This document shows positions 43,298-52,962 of a DNA stretch of 64,000 nucleotides, piece after piece. The number at the start of each line of letters is the position of its first letter. Positions within the stretch are counted from its first letter, which is position 1. Origin of the DNA: Fischerella sp. JS2. GTDB taxonomy: Bacteria; Cyanobacteriota; Cyanobacteriia; Cyanobacteriales; Nostocaceae. A program made the translations under genes and the position numbers. The notes beneath the pieces are model-generated. The model saw nothing but the letters and a program-made list of their open reading frames with translations, was not told where the DNA came from and made no database searches. The stretch is taken from contig NZ_CP135918.1 in NCBI RefSeq assembly GCF_032393985.1, positions 1,922,001 through 1,986,000 of the forward strand, in the 5' to 3' direction.

Positions 43298-45277
43298 ATG
43301 TCAAAAACTTTTGTAGAAAATACTTTTCTTGCTAATATCACTGCCCAAGAACGTGAAGCAATTAAGGATTTGGCTGATTATTCTGGCGTGGAGTCGCTAC
43401 CAGAAATTTGGCCTTTAGTGGCACAAAAATTTGGTAATATTGTTGCCCTCCGCGATCCTCATGCTAAACCTGAAGTAGTGTTAACTTATACTGAGCTATG
43501 TCAACAAATTCAACAATTTGCAGCTGGCTTACAGGCTTTAGGTGTACAAGCAGGCGATCGCATTTTCCTAATTGCCGATAACAGTCCGCGTTGGTTGATT
43601 GCCGATCAGGGAATTATGACTGCGGGGGCGGTGGATGCGGTGCGTAGTTCCCAAGCTGAAAAAGAAGAATTACTTTTCATTGTGGCTAACAGTGGCAGCA
43701 CAGCGCTAGTAGTGGAAGATTTAAAAACACTCAAAAAACTATGTAATAGCTTGAATGATTTGCCCATTCAATTTGTGATTGTACTCAGTAACGAAGCATT
43801 ACCAGAAGCTGAAACTCTGAAGCTGTATACATTTAGCCAGTTGATGGAAATTGGCGCTCAGCATTCGTTGCAACCAGTCAAACACAACCTTAATGATTTG
43901 GCTACGCTAATTTATACATCGGGTACTACAGGAAAACCGAAGGGTGTGATGCTGACTCATCGTAATTTGATGCACCAAATCGTAGCTATCCCGGTTGTCG
44001 TGCAACCCCGTCCTGGAGATACAGTTTTGAGTATTCTCCCTACCTGGCACAGCTATGAACGTAGTTGTGAATATTTTCTACTTTCTCAAGGCTGTACTCA
44101 GGTTTATACCAACCTCCGCTCGATCAAACGAGATTTGAAAGAATATAAACCTCATTACATGGTAGCTGTACCACGCCTTTTAGAATCTATTTATGAAGGA
44201 GCGCAAAAACAGTTTCGTGAACAACCAGCTTCTCGGCAACGCTTGATTAACTTCTTTTTTGAGATAGGTGAGAAATATATTAAAGCGCGCCGGACTTTGA
44301 CGGGTTTGAATTTAGAAAATCTCAATCCGAGTATGGGCGATCGCTTAACAGCTAGTCTACAAGTTGCCGCTTTATCACCTTTGTATGCTTTAGGGGAAAA
44401 ACTAGTTTATAGCAAAGTCAGGGAAGCAACTGGTGGTAGAGTCAAGCAGATGATTAGCGGCGGTGGTGCGCTTCCCAAGCATGTAGATAACTTTTTTGAA
44501 ATTCTTGGTGTCGAAATTTTGGTGGGTTATGGCTTGACAGAAACTGCCCCCGTTACCCACGCACGGCGTTACTGGCGAAACTTACGCGGTGCATCTGGGC
44601 AACCAATCCCAGGTACAGAAACTAAAATAGTTGATCCAGAGACTAAAAAAGAGCTACCAACAGGAGAACGGGGGTTAGTGTTGCTGCGGGGGCCGCAAAT
44701 TATGCAAGGTTACTACCAAAATCCCGAAGCCACAGCTAAAGCAATTGATTCAGAAGGTTGGTTTGATAGCGGTGACTTGGGTTGGGTAACACCACAAAAT
44801 GACTTAATTCTGACCGGACGGGCAAAAGATACGATTGTATTAACGAATGGGGAAAATATCGAACCACAACCGATAGAGGATGCTTGTTTACGATCGCCCT
44901 ACATAGATCAGATTATGTTGGTTGGGCAAGACCGTAAATCTCTGGGTGCTTTAATTGTTCCGAATTTAGAAGCCTTAGAAAAATGGGCAGCTTCTGGGAA
45001 TCTCCAACTATGTATAGAGGATGAAAATGTTACTGCGGCTACGAGTCAAAAAATTAACCTGGAGAGTAAAATAATCCAGGATTTATTTCGGCAAGAACTG
45101 AATCGGGAAGTGCAAAATCGTCCAGGCTATCGACCAGATGACCGCATTGGCCCGTTCAAGCTAATTCTCGAGCCATTTTCGATTGAAAATGGCATGATGA
45201 CCCAAACACTGAAAATTAAGCGACATGTCGTGATGCAACACTATCACGATATTATTAACGGCATGTTTGCCTCATAA
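43298..45277 (+). CDS. aas: Long-chain acyl-ACP/acyl-CoA synthetase (AMP-forming)
   Basis: A 659-residue adenylate-forming enzyme. 'LIYTSGTTGKPKGVMLTH' is the AMP-binding P-loop, 'LVGYGLTETAPVTHARR' motif A5, 'GWFDSGDLGW' and 'LTGRAKDTIVLTNGENIEP' the hinge and C-terminal lid. It matches the single cyanobacterial fatty-acid activating enzyme that recycles free fatty acids onto ACP, at or near membranes. Length is normal for the family. It stands 35 bp upstream of the YlqD gene, probably co-transcribed. ACP versus CoA preference is inferred from the cyanobacterial setting. Confidence 0.9.
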   Translation: MSKTFVENTFLANITAQEREAIKDLADYSGVESLPEIWPLVAQKFGNIVALRDPHAKPEVVLTYTELCQQIQQFAAGLQALGVQAGDRIFLIADNSPRWLIADQGIMTAGAVDAVRSSQAEKEELLFIVANSGSTALVVEDLKTLKKLCNSLNDLPIQFVIVLSNEALPEAETLKLYTFSQLMEIGAQHSLQPVKHNLNDLATLIYTSGTTGKPKGVMLTHRNLMHQIVAIPVVVQPRPGDTVLSILPTWHSYERSCEYFLLSQGCTQVYTNLRSIKRDLKEYKPHYMVAVPRLLESIYEGAQKQFREQPASRQRLINFFFEIGEKYIKARRTLTGLNLENLNPSMGDRLTASLQVAALSPLYALGEKLVYSKVREATGGRVKQMISGGGALPKHVDNFFEILGVEILVGYGLTETAPVTHARRYWRNLRGASGQPIPGTETKIVDPETKKELPTGERGLVLLRGPQIMQGYYQNPEATAKAIDSEGWFDSGDLGWVTPQNDLILTGRAKDTIVLTNGENIEPQPIEDACLRSPYIDQIMLVGQDRKSLGALIVPNLEALEKWAASGNLQLCIEDENVTAATSQKINLESKIIQDLFRQELNREVQNRPGYRPDDRIGPFKLILEPFSIENGMMTQTLKIKRHVVMQHYHDIINGMFAS

Positions 45278-45313
45278 GTCCACTGCAAACTATCAACAAA
45301 CGTGAACTCTTTT

Positions 45314-45763
45314 ATGGATGTCTCCAAACCTCAACTGCTTTTAAAGCGTGTCGTCAACATTAAAGCCATTGTCACTCCCTTGTGGAAAGAGGAAGTGCAG
45401 CAGCAACTGCAAGCGCAAATCAATCAAATTGACCAGCAATTGCAACAGTTGGACATCCAAGGACAACGGGCGATCGCAGAAGTACAAAAACAAAATCTGC
45501 AACCGCCTGGTCCCCAAACCCTCCAACAAATTGAGAGTATTCAATACCAGGTCAATCAAAAGAAAAGTGAACTGCTAGAGCAAAAAAATCAAAGTCTGCA
45601 AAACCTCCAGCAAGTGCAGCTTTTAGAGTTAGACCAAGAAGTCAATCAATTTCAGATGGAAGGTTTTTTCCGCGTCGAACCAGGGGATAATTTAATTAGC
45701 AAAATGCAGGTCGAAGTTGTGCTGCGTGATGGTGTTGTAGAAGAAATTCGTGGCGATGTATAA
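45314..45763 (+). CDS. YlqD family protein
   Basis: About 149 residues from ATG 45314 (in-frame GTG at 45302). 'LLLKRVVNIKAIVTPLWKEE' is the YlqD opening, followed by a long Gln-rich coiled coil (~25-105) and the beta-rich end 'FRVEPGDNLISKMQVEVVLR'. YlqD proteins occur in Firmicutes and cyanobacteria and have no established function. It follows the acyl synthetase gene closely. Confidence 0.85.
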   Translation: MDVSKPQLLLKRVVNIKAIVTPLWKEEVQQQLQAQINQIDQQLQQLDIQGQRAIAEVQKQNLQPPGPQTLQQIESIQYQVNQKKSELLEQKNQSLQNLQQVQLLELDQEVNQFQMEGFFRVEPGDNLISKMQVEVVLRDGVVEEIRGDV

Positions 45764-45998
45764 ACTCGATGCTAGGTCAGTTAACAGTGATCAGTGACAG
45801 TAAGCAAACAAACCTGACAACTGGTAACTGATAACTGATAGCTGAATCAATGTAGACTCCTCACACCACACTTAGTCTCTCCTTACTCCTCTTCGTTGAG
45901 AGCAGCCCCACTGGTGGCGATCGCGAAGCGCTATGAATGGAATAAACAAGTCAAATCCCTCAAATCCTCTTCCATTCTGCCCTCTGCCTTCTAAACAT

Positions 45999-46520
45999 CT
46001 ACTGGCAAATGACCTTAATCAAATTTTGCTGATCTTGGTTGGAAAAACACTTCTCTTGGGAACCAGCCCAAACAATTTGCCACAGAGGGGGTGAACTCGC
46101 CAGTAGCGATCGCCCAAAGCTTGTCAGTTCAACTCGGTATTTGACAGCGTTAGCTGTTTTCTTTCCTTGGTTAGTTTGGATGATGGTGACTAACGCCTGA
46201 TTGGGGTGTGGGTAATATACCTCTACCTTACGTGTTCCTTGCTCTAGTTGGTTAAAGTCAAAAGCATCAAGAGCCAAAGCAGCAGGATCAGTACCTTGGA
46301 GAACAGACTTAATACTGTCTAAAGGTACTGTTTTGTAATTAGCCCGTTCTGGATTGGTAACAATCTCTTGAGCCGAGGCTACCGCAGAAGAGTGCTGCTG
46401 TGATCTGGTGCTATTGGCAGTCAGAGCATATTGCTGGCGATTAGTTAAATATACTCCAGCAAGAGCAGTGGCAAAGATACTTAGTACCAGAATTACCAAA
46501 ATTTTCAACTTTGCCGACAT
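45999..46520 (-). CDS. Membrane-anchored protein of unknown function
   Basis: 173 residues with an N-terminal membrane helix or signal (~7-27, 'ILVILVLSIFATALAGVYLT'), a Ser/Ala-rich linker, and a small globular part containing 'NYKTVPLDSIKSVLQGTDPA' and 'WQIVWAGSQEKCF'. Two cysteines near the C-terminus could form a disulphide. It looks like a conserved cyanobacterial periplasmic protein, but I cannot name the family. It is divergent from the E2 gene. Confidence 0.7.
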   Translation of the reverse strand: MSAKLKILVILVLSIFATALAGVYLTNRQQYALTANSTRSQQHSSAVASAQEIVTNPERANYKTVPLDSIKSVLQGTDPAALALDAFDFNQLEQGTRKVEVYYPHPNQALVTIIQTNQGKKTANAVKYRVELTSFGRSLLASSPPLWQIVWAGSQEKCFSNQDQQNLIKVICQ

Positions 46521-46760
46521 AAAAACTCAAAAAGCACTTTCAAACTGTTTATTTATCACTTTTGCATTGTAGATTGAGAGATTACTCAAGTTCCTCTTAC
46601 TTTTGAGTAATTATTCTGATGTAAGCAGCCATGATAAGAAATACAAATTAATAGACCACTGGGTAATAGAATAGTTCCTCGCGTCGGTCGTCAAGATACA
46701 ATTCGATCTGGCATTAATTTTGTTAAAGTCTATAAATTTATCGATTCGCCAAACCCCCTT

Positions 46761-48071
46761 ATGAGCATTTACGAAGTATTCATGCCTGCACTTAGTTCCA
46801 CTATGACCGAAGGAAAAATTGTCTCCTGGGTAAAATCGCCCGGGGATAAAGTGGAAAAAGGCGAAACTGTGGTGGTTGTCGAGTCGGATAAGGCAGATAT
46901 GGATGTGGAATCCTTTTATGAAGGATACCTTGCTCACATCATTGTGCAAGCTGGTGAAACTGCACCAGTGGGAGCTGCGATCGCGCTGTTGGCAGAAACT
47001 GAAGCCGAAATTGAAACAGCCAAATCTCAAGCTCAAGGCGCTGATACTGCAAAACAGGAAACTACTGCTACCACCGCTCCTGCAAAAACCGCAGATACAG
47101 CCGCTGCCTTCACACCTGCCTTGGCGACTCAAAACGGCTCTAACCATCGCTCTGGAAGGGTTGTAGCTTCACCCCGCGCCCGTAAATTAGCTAAAGAACT
47201 CAAAGTTGATTTGAGTAACATTTCTGGTAGTGGTCCTTACGGTCGTATTGTGGCTGAAGATGTGGAAGCAGCGATCGGCAAAACTAGTCAGCCACCTGCT
47301 AGCGCTGTTCCTATCACCCCACCATCAGTTGTGACTCCAGTTGCAACCGCACCGACAAAACCAGCACCAACTCCCACGCCAGCAGTTGCCGCAGTTCCCG
47401 GTCAAGTAGTGCCTTTGAATACCTTACAAAGTGCTGTGGCCCGGAATATGGTCGCTAGCTTATCAGTGCCTGTGATCCATGTAGGTTATACAATCACCAC
47501 TGATGCCTTGGACAAATTATATAAACAAATTAAATCTAAGGGTGTGACAATGACCGCCCTACTAGCGAAAGCCGTAGCGGTGACACTGCAAAAACACCCA
47601 CTGATTAATGCCAATTACTCAGATCAAGGTGTTGTTTATCCTGCTAGTATCAATGTAGCCGTTGCCGTAGCGATGGATGATGGTGGATTGATTACACCAG
47701 TATTGCAGAACGCTGATCAGATGGATATCTATTCTTTATCTCGTGCTTGGAAGTCTTTGGTAGAAAGGGCAAGAGTTAAAAAGCTACAACCAGAAGAATA
47801 CAGCACTGGCACATTTACATTGTCTAACTTAGGGATGTTTGGTGTCGATAGGTTTGATGCAATTTTACCACCCGGACAGGGTTCAATATTAGCGATCGGT
47901 GCATCCCGCCCCCAAGTCGTTGCTACCACCGATGGTATGTTTGGCGTTAAGCAACAAATGCAGGTAAACATGACTAGCGACCACCGGATGATTTATGGCG
48001 CTCATGCTGCGGCGTTCTTGCAAGATTTAGCGAAGCTGATTGAGACTAATCCACAATCTTTGACTATGTAA
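46761..48071 (+). CDS. pdhC: Pyruvate dehydrogenase E2, dihydrolipoamide acetyltransferase
   Basis: A 436-residue E2 subunit. Lipoyl domain (1-80) with 'VVVESDKADMDVESF' carrying the lipoylated Lys; Ala/Pro/Thr linker; E1/E3-binding domain (~130-170, 'VVASPRARKLAKELKVDLSN'); a second Pro/Ala linker; catalytic domain (~215-436). The catalytic motif reads SDHRMIYGA rather than the common DHR..DGA, as also seen in plastid-type E2 proteins. It moves acetyl groups to CoA in pyruvate oxidation, supplying acetyl-CoA for fatty-acid synthesis. Only a single lipoyl domain is present. The E1 genes are not in the window. Confidence 0.94.
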   Translation: MSIYEVFMPALSSTMTEGKIVSWVKSPGDKVEKGETVVVVESDKADMDVESFYEGYLAHIIVQAGETAPVGAAIALLAETEAEIETAKSQAQGADTAKQETTATTAPAKTADTAAAFTPALATQNGSNHRSGRVVASPRARKLAKELKVDLSNISGSGPYGRIVAEDVEAAIGKTSQPPASAVPITPPSVVTPVATAPTKPAPTPTPAVAAVPGQVVPLNTLQSAVARNMVASLSVPVIHVGYTITTDALDKLYKQIKSKGVTMTALLAKAVAVTLQKHPLINANYSDQGVVYPASINVAVAVAMDDGGLITPVLQNADQMDIYSLSRAWKSLVERARVKKLQPEEYSTGTFTLSNLGMFGVDRFDAILPPGQGSILAIGASRPQVVATTDGMFGVKQQMQVNMTSDHRMIYGAHAAAFLQDLAKLIETNPQSLTM

Positions 48072-48111
48072 GGAAAATTGCAGTGAAAAATTTGTGAGAA
48101 TCGCAAAGCTC

Positions 48112-48144
48112 AGATCCCCGACTTCTCAAAGAAGTTGGGGATCT
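48112..48144 (+). terminator. Palindromic hairpin downstream of pdhC
   Basis: AGATCCCCGACTTC pairs with GAAGTTGGGGATCT around TCAAA, 41 bp after the E2 stop. It is a dispersed palindrome (other copies at 28877 and 36287). The position suits transcript ending or 3' protection, although no clean T-run follows. Confidence 0.5.
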
Positions 48145-48254
48145 TGTCTCTCACAAACTTGAAATCTTAATAAATAACAAAATCGGGATACATTTGCTCG
48201 TAGAAGTACTAGGGTGGGTAGGTGTAGTGAACTAAAATTTTGAAGGAGACGAAA

Positions 48255-48683
48255 ATGGGACAAGCGAAACTAGGTGATACTGTGAAAGTTCACTATACAG
48301 GTAAGCTAGATGATGGCACAGTATTTGACACTTCTGTTGAGCGAGAACCCTTGCAGTTTTCGATTGGTGAAGGATTAGTTATTCCCGGGTTTGAACAGGC
48401 TGTAGTTGGCATGACTCCAGGAGAATCCAAAAGGACAAATATTCCAGCAGATGAAGCCTACGGCCCTTATCGCCCAGAATTGGTTATGGTAGTTGACAAA
48501 GAACGCATCCCCACAGATGTATCTGTAGAGGTGGGTCAAATGTTACAAATTTCTCAGAGTAATGGTCAAGCCATACCCGTAGTTGTTACAGAGGTTTCAG
48601 ACTCTCAGATCACTCTTGATGCTAACCACCCCCTAGCAGGACAAGAACTGATATTTGATATCCAGCTAGTCCAGATTGACTAA
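48255..48683 (+). CDS. SlyD-like FKBP-type peptidyl-prolyl isomerase
   Basis: 142 residues from ATG 48255 with GGAG 7 bases upstream. 'GDTVKVHYTGKLDDGTVFDT' and 'FSIGEGLVIPGFEQAVVGM' are FKBP active-site segments; an insert-in-flap domain (~70-125, 'LVMVVDKERIPTDV') and 'DANHPLAGQELIFDIQL' mark the SlyD type. It catalyses proline isomerisation and acts as a chaperone in the cytoplasm. The His-rich metal-binding tail of E. coli SlyD is absent. Its stop overlaps the convergent xdh gene end by 4 bases. Confidence 0.92.
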   Translation: MGQAKLGDTVKVHYTGKLDDGTVFDTSVEREPLQFSIGEGLVIPGFEQAVVGMTPGESKRTNIPADEAYGPYRPELVMVVDKERIPTDVSVEVGQMLQISQSNGQAIPVVVTEVSDSQITLDANHPLAGQELIFDIQLVQID

Positions 48684-51304
48684 TGGGAAGCGATCGCTTG
48701 CCAAACTCGTTCGGGTAGCATTGGTAATTGACGCAACCTTACACCCGTTGCATGAGCAACCGCATTAGCGATCGCCGCTGCTGTACAGTTAGTAGTAATT
48801 TCTCCCACTCCCTTCGCACCAAAAGGCCCGTAGGGGTCGGCTTTTTCGATTAAAAATATTTCCATAGGTGGCACATCAGCAGCAGTGGGAATGCGATAAT
48901 CCCGTAGCGTTGGATTCACAATCCTACCTTCTTGATCAAACAGCAACTCTTCCATCAATGCATAACCAATTCCCATCGCAATCCCACCCGTTGCTTGTCC
49001 CTCACAAATTCTAGGATTAATAGCTTTACCTAAATCAATCGCCTGCACACACCTCAAAACCTCAATCTTCCCCGTCTCCACATCAACTTCCACCTCCGCA
49101 CCCTGCACAGCAAAAGTTAAAGTTGATTCATCCGCCGCATAACTTACCTGTACACTCCTTTCTTGTTGGCCACTTCTCAACCTCTCGGCCGCCAATTTCA
49201 CAGCTTGCCCAGAAATATACAACGTCGCCGACGCATAAGAACCAGCATCAAAAGGCGTTTCTTTTGTATCCCCAGAAATAATACTAATCTCACTCACACC
49301 CACACCCAACACCTGGGCCGCAATTTGTCGCAGCGTCGTATCAGAACCAGTCCCCACATCCACTGCACCTGTTCTTAACTCATACTTACCATCAGCTAAC
49401 AACGATAACTTCACACTCGCAACGTGGATTTTTGATAAACCACTACCTTGCATCGAAACAGCAAATCCCACCCCGCGCCGCCGAGAACCATTTACTATTG
49501 GCCGCGTACCAGGAATATAACCAAGGGACTGCACAACTTTGGCAAAACATTCATCAACAGCATAGCTACCAATTAAATTAAAATGGTCTGCTGATGACCT
49601 GCCTAAATTAATCACATCACCTGGACAAATAATATTTTTTTGCCGTAACTCTACAGGATCAATCTTGAGTTTTTCCGCTATTTCATCAACTTGACTTTCC
49701 ATCGCAAAAGTGCCTTGAGTTACCCCATAACCGCGAAATGCACCTGCTGGCATGGTATTTGTATAAACAGCAAATCCTCGAAATCTTTTATTTGGGCAAC
49801 GATACAAACCTAAAGGAATATAACCTGATAAAAATACTACCGTTTGTCCATGATTGCCATAAGCACCAGTGTTAGCAATTACTTCCATCTCCTGTGCCAC
49901 AAATGTGCCATCTTTTTTCACTCCACTTTTGATACGAATTGTCATTGCGTGGCGACTATTGGTAGCAGTAAATTCTTCTTTTCTGGTAAATTCCCATTGT
50001 ACAGGTTTGCCTGTGAGGAAAGTAGCAAAAGCGCAAATATCTTCTGATAAAATCTCTTGTTTGTTACCAAATCCACCACCGATTTGGGCTTTATAAACGC
50101 GGATTTTATCTAGCGGAAAATTGAATATTTGGGAAAGCAAACGTTGGCAATGAAATGGAACTTGAGTACTCGAACGAACAACTAATGTTCCGTCTGCTTC
50201 TAACCAAGTAATTGTGATATGGGGTTCTAGATGTACATGTTGTACTGCTGGCAAATTATATGTATTTTCTAATATAAAATCTGCTTCTGCAAAACCCTGT
50301 TCAACATCACCAGATTCCAGAAATATTTGTCCAGCAATATTGCGATCGCGATCAGGAATTTGTGATGATTCTGGTTCATCATGAATGACAATACCACCAT
50401 TCATGGCTGAAACCGGGTCGATGACGTGGGGTAAAATTTCGTAATCAACTTCAATCAAATCACAGGCTTGTTCAGCTATAGCTACCGACTCCGCAACCAC
50501 AACAGCAATGCGATCGCCTACAAATCGTACCTTATGGTCTAATAAATAATGATCGAGAGGATCGGGGACTGGTTCGGCGTGTCCAGCAGTGGTATAGGGT
50601 ATCCTGGGAACATCTGTATGGGTGAAAACCGCAACAACGCCAGAGAGTGTTTTAGCTGCGGCGGTATTAATCTTGCGGATGCGGGCGTGAGGATGAGGCG
50701 ATCGCAATACTTTCAGATGGAGTAAGCCGGGTGGTACAAAATCAGCTGTATAGGATGCTTTACCGATGACAATTGCTGTACCGTCTTGTTTAGGAATATT
50801 TTTTCCAATCGCAATCGATGAATCTGCAACCACATCACATCTGTGTGTATCTGTGTGCATCTGTGGTCGAAATTGATTAATACTATCAAGAATCGCCTGA
50901 TACCCAGTACAGCGACAAAGATTACCTTTCAGTGCCAAACGCAATTCTTCTGGTGATGCAACAGGTAACTTCGCTGCACTCATAATCATACCCGGAGTGC
51001 AGAAACCGCATTGAAACCCTTGTTCTTGCAAAAAGGCTTGTTGGATTGGTGCAAGTTCACCATTTTTTGACAAACCTTCTATGGTTGTGACTGATTGATT
51101 GGCTATGCGCATCGCTGGATAAATGCAACTATGAATTGGTATGTCATTTACCCAAACTGTACAAGCACCACAATCACCACTATCGCAAACTCGATGAACA
51201 CTAAAGCAACCAAGTTGTCGTAATAGAGTTAAAAGGCTAGTTCCGGGATGGCAAGTAACTGTTAGATTTTGGTTGTTAATTTGGAAGTTGAATGATTGTT
51301 GCAT
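48680..51304 (-). CDS. Xanthine dehydrogenase-type molybdoenzyme: fused 2Fe-2S and molybdenum subunits
   Basis: An 874-residue fusion. Residues 1-145 are the two-cluster iron-sulphur subunit ([27 protein letters not shown], all cysteines present). Residues ~165-874 are the molybdopterin subunit ('[11 protein letters not shown]', '[10 protein letters not shown]', and '[11 protein letters not shown]' with the catalytic Glu). The linker ~148-160 is encoded by a dispersed intergenic repeat. The enzyme would oxidise hypoxanthine or xanthine, feeding electrons through FAD on the next protein. The neighbours (FAD subunit, AllA-like, PuuE-like, purine-type transporter) favour xanthine over aldehydes as substrate. 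No XdhC insertion factor is visible nearby. Confidence 0.88.
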   Translation of the reverse strand: MQQSFNFQINNQNLTVTCHPGTSLLTLLRQLGCFSVHRVCDSGDCGACTVWVNDIPIHSCIYPAMRIANQSVTTIEGLSKNGELAPIQQAFLQEQGFQCGFCTPGMIMSAAKLPVASPEELRLALKGNLCRCTGYQAILDSINQFRPQMHTDTHRCDVVADSSIAIGKNIPKQDGTAIVIGKASYTADFVPPGLLHLKVLRSPHPHARIRKINTAAAKTLSGVVAVFTHTDVPRIPYTTAGHAEPVPDPLDHYLLDHKVRFVGDRIAVVVAESVAIAEQACDLIEVDYEILPHVIDPVSAMNGGIVIHDEPESSQIPDRDRNIAGQIFLESGDVEQGFAEADFILENTYNLPAVQHVHLEPHITITWLEADGTLVVRSSTQVPFHCQRLLSQIFNFPLDKIRVYKAQIGGGFGNKQEILSEDICAFATFLTGKPVQWEFTRKEEFTATNSRHAMTIRIKSGVKKDGTFVAQEMEVIANTGAYGNHGQTVVFLSGYIPLGLYRCPNKRFRGFAVYTNTMPAGAFRGYGVTQGTFAMESQVDEIAEKLKIDPVELRQKNIICPGDVINLGRSSADHFNLIGSYAVDECFAKVVQSLGYIPGTRPIVNGSRRRGVGFAVSMQGSGLSKIHVASVKLSLLADGKYELRTGAVDVGTGSDTTLRQIAAQVLGVGVSEISIISGDTKETPFDAGSYASATLYISGQAVKLAAERLRSGQQERSVQVSYAADESTLTFAVQGAEVEVDVETGKIEVLRCVQAIDLGKAINPRICEGQATGGIAMGIGYALMEELLFDQEGRIVNPTLRDYRIPTAADVPPMEIFLIEKADPYGPFGAKGVGEITTNCTAAAIANAVAHATGVRLRQLPMLPERVWQAIASH
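50837..50869. repeat. Dispersed (A/T)CTGTGTG repeat translated as the linker of the fused xdh gene
   Basis: ACATCTGTGTGTATCTGTGT followed by GCATCTGTGGTCG lies in frame between the iron-sulphur and molybdenum parts. Non-coding copies occur at 51357-51390, 52933-52961, 53855-53885 and 63085-63115. This links the fusion joint to a mobile or dispersed intergenic repeat. Confidence 0.6.
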
Positions 51305-51390
51305 GTTTTATGTTTCATAGGAATTGTGGTTGGTGAAAAAGATTATTTTTGAATGTCGAACACAGATGCACACAGATGGATACAGATGGG

Positions 51391-52206
51391 TTATGCGTGT
51401 GTATTTGTTAGTTGTAATTGGTGAAGCGATCGCTTGATTAAAGTTTGTGTGATTTCACGACGATAAGTTGCGCTGGCTTTAGGGTTATTGATAAATTCTA
51501 TATTCTTTAGAAAGGGCGAATAGTTTATATTTATATGATGACAATCCAATAATTTCGGTGCAGGTACACTTGCACCAATTACACACTTAAATTGTAAATT
51601 TTCAGGGTTATAGGCACTGACTACAATTGCTAAAGCTGGATCTGTTGCTGCAATACCAAAACGCTGGTAATTCACTCGCCATTTTAAAGTTTCTATAGGA
51701 ATCAAAACTCGTCTCAATACTTCAGATGGTTGCAAGATTGTCTGACGAGAACCTATTTGAAAATCCTCTGCGGCTACTAGACGCGCCTCTCCTTGTAAAT
51801 TCCAAATTTCATATTTTGCACCTAATGCTATCATGATTGGTGCGAGGGTTCCGACAGATAAGGCTAAGCATAAGTTACCTCCTACTGTTGCCATATTAAT
51901 AACTTTTAATGATGCGGCTAGGACAGAAATGGCACTTTTTAATCCTGCAATGGCAGTCCATTCTGATTGCCAAGAATACTGTAATATTTTTATGAGTGGA
52001 CAAGTTGCACCAATGAGTAAATTTTCTTCTTGAATTTTAATTTCTGACCAATCCAAAAATTGCATATCTACCAACACCCGCAACTGCGGTTGTGGTTCTG
52101 AAAATAGCCATGTTCCACCCGCTAACCAAGCCCAATCTTTATCCCAATTATTGATAGTTTGCAAATTTTTGGGACGTAAATAAGTTTCAATATTTGGCAA
52201 ATCCAT
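51391..52206 (-). CDS. FAD-binding subunit of xanthine dehydrogenase-type enzyme
   Basis: About 271 residues from ATG 52206 (another start at 52227). It has the CO-dehydrogenase flavoprotein layout: 'WAWLAGGTWL' as the FAD pyrophosphate loop, 'MATVGGNLCLALSVGTLAPI' as the second flavin motif, and the C-terminal helical domain 'SATYRREITQTLIKRSLHQL'. It transfers electrons from the iron-sulphur clusters of the adjacent fused subunit. It lies 86 bp upstream of that gene on the same strand. Confidence 0.87.
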   Translation of the reverse strand: MDLPNIETYLRPKNLQTINNWDKDWAWLAGGTWLFSEPQPQLRVLVDMQFLDWSEIKIQEENLLIGATCPLIKILQYSWQSEWTAIAGLKSAISVLAASLKVINMATVGGNLCLALSVGTLAPIMIALGAKYEIWNLQGEARLVAAEDFQIGSRQTILQPSEVLRRVLIPIETLKWRVNYQRFGIAATDPALAIVVSAYNPENLQFKCVIGASVPAPKLLDCHHININYSPFLKNIEFINNPKASATYRREITQTLIKRSLHQLQLTNTHA

Positions 52207-52254
52207 TATTAAATATTTTTTAAACACAGAGTATCGCAGAGGAAAGCACGGAGG

Positions 52255-52290
52255 AACACAGAGTAATATTTCTTTGCGTTACTCTGCGTT
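52255..52290. repeat. Hairpin repeat between the AllA-like and FAD-subunit genes
   Basis: AACACAGAGTAA pairs with TTACTCTGCGTT (11 of 12) around TATTTCTTTGCG. The surrounding AGAGGAAAGCACGGAGGAAC and CGTCCCTTTGCG are of the same low-complexity repeat type. There is no T-run. Confidence 0.5.
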
Positions 52291-52323
52291 AAACCTTTGC
52301 GTCCCTTTGCGATTTGAAAAAAT

Positions 52324-52896
52324 TTAAACATCTAATTGAATTTCACAACCTAATCTTTGTGGTAGAGAAATTTTATAAATATCGCCTTGATTCATTTCAC
52401 CTGGTTCTTGCATTTGACTCAATGCTGTGACAACTTCATCAGAGTTGGCGGTGAGAAGGACAACGGGTTTGTCACAAGCAATAGGGAAATCATGCCAAGT
52501 ACCTAAGTGTAGTAAAAGTGCATGTCCAGGAGGAAATTTTAGGGCTTTGACTTGAGTTAAATCCGGTAAATTTTTACCTTGATTATCGTTAGGTGGTGCC
52601 ATTACCATAATAAATGGTGCTTGTCCTAAACCAATAAACAATTGGGTCATGTGCATATGGCGTTCTAGCCAGAGAATTGAAGGATAACCTGGCATTATTT
52701 TCGCGGTTCTAAAAGTTGCTGTTCCGCGATAGGTAAAGTCAATATTTTCGCCTTCAATGACTCTACCTTGATAAAAAGGAATTCCTAAACCTGGTTTACT
52801 GACGTCATCTCCTAAAAGATGTCCGTAGGGTTTGATGTTTTCAGAGTTAGCGTTGATGACGGGGATTTTTAAGATTTGAGTTTGCGAAGGTGTCAT
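52324..52896 (-). CDS. allA: Ureidoglycolate lyase (AllA-like)
   Basis: A 190-residue cupin-like protein of the ureidoglycolate hydrolase family. 'LWLERHMHMTQLFIGLGQAP' is the family's ERH.H.TQ.F core, and 'PGHALLLHLGTWHDFPIACD' the GTWH metal/substrate segment. AllA proteins release glyoxylate and urea from ureidoglycolate, the end step of allantoin breakdown. It lies between the allantoinase-like gene and the molybdoenzyme genes, which supports a ureide role. Allantoicase is not seen in the window. Confidence 0.8.
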   Translation of the reverse strand: MTPSQTQILKIPVINANSENIKPYGHLLGDDVSKPGLGIPFYQGRVIEGENIDFTYRGTATFRTAKIMPGYPSILWLERHMHMTQLFIGLGQAPFIMVMAPPNDNQGKNLPDLTQVKALKFPPGHALLLHLGTWHDFPIACDKPVVLLTANSDEVVTALSQMQEPGEMNQGDIYKISLPQRLGCEIQLDV

Positions 52897-52962
52897 AAGT
52901 ATTGTTAGCTATAGTTAGATTTTATCTTTTGACGAACACAGATGCACACAGATGAACACAGA

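Noticed and set aside
46611-47147. 178-residue minus-strand frame rich in Cys, Phe and Ser
   Set aside because: It is the antisense shadow of the E2 gene, whose domains are clear on the plus strand.
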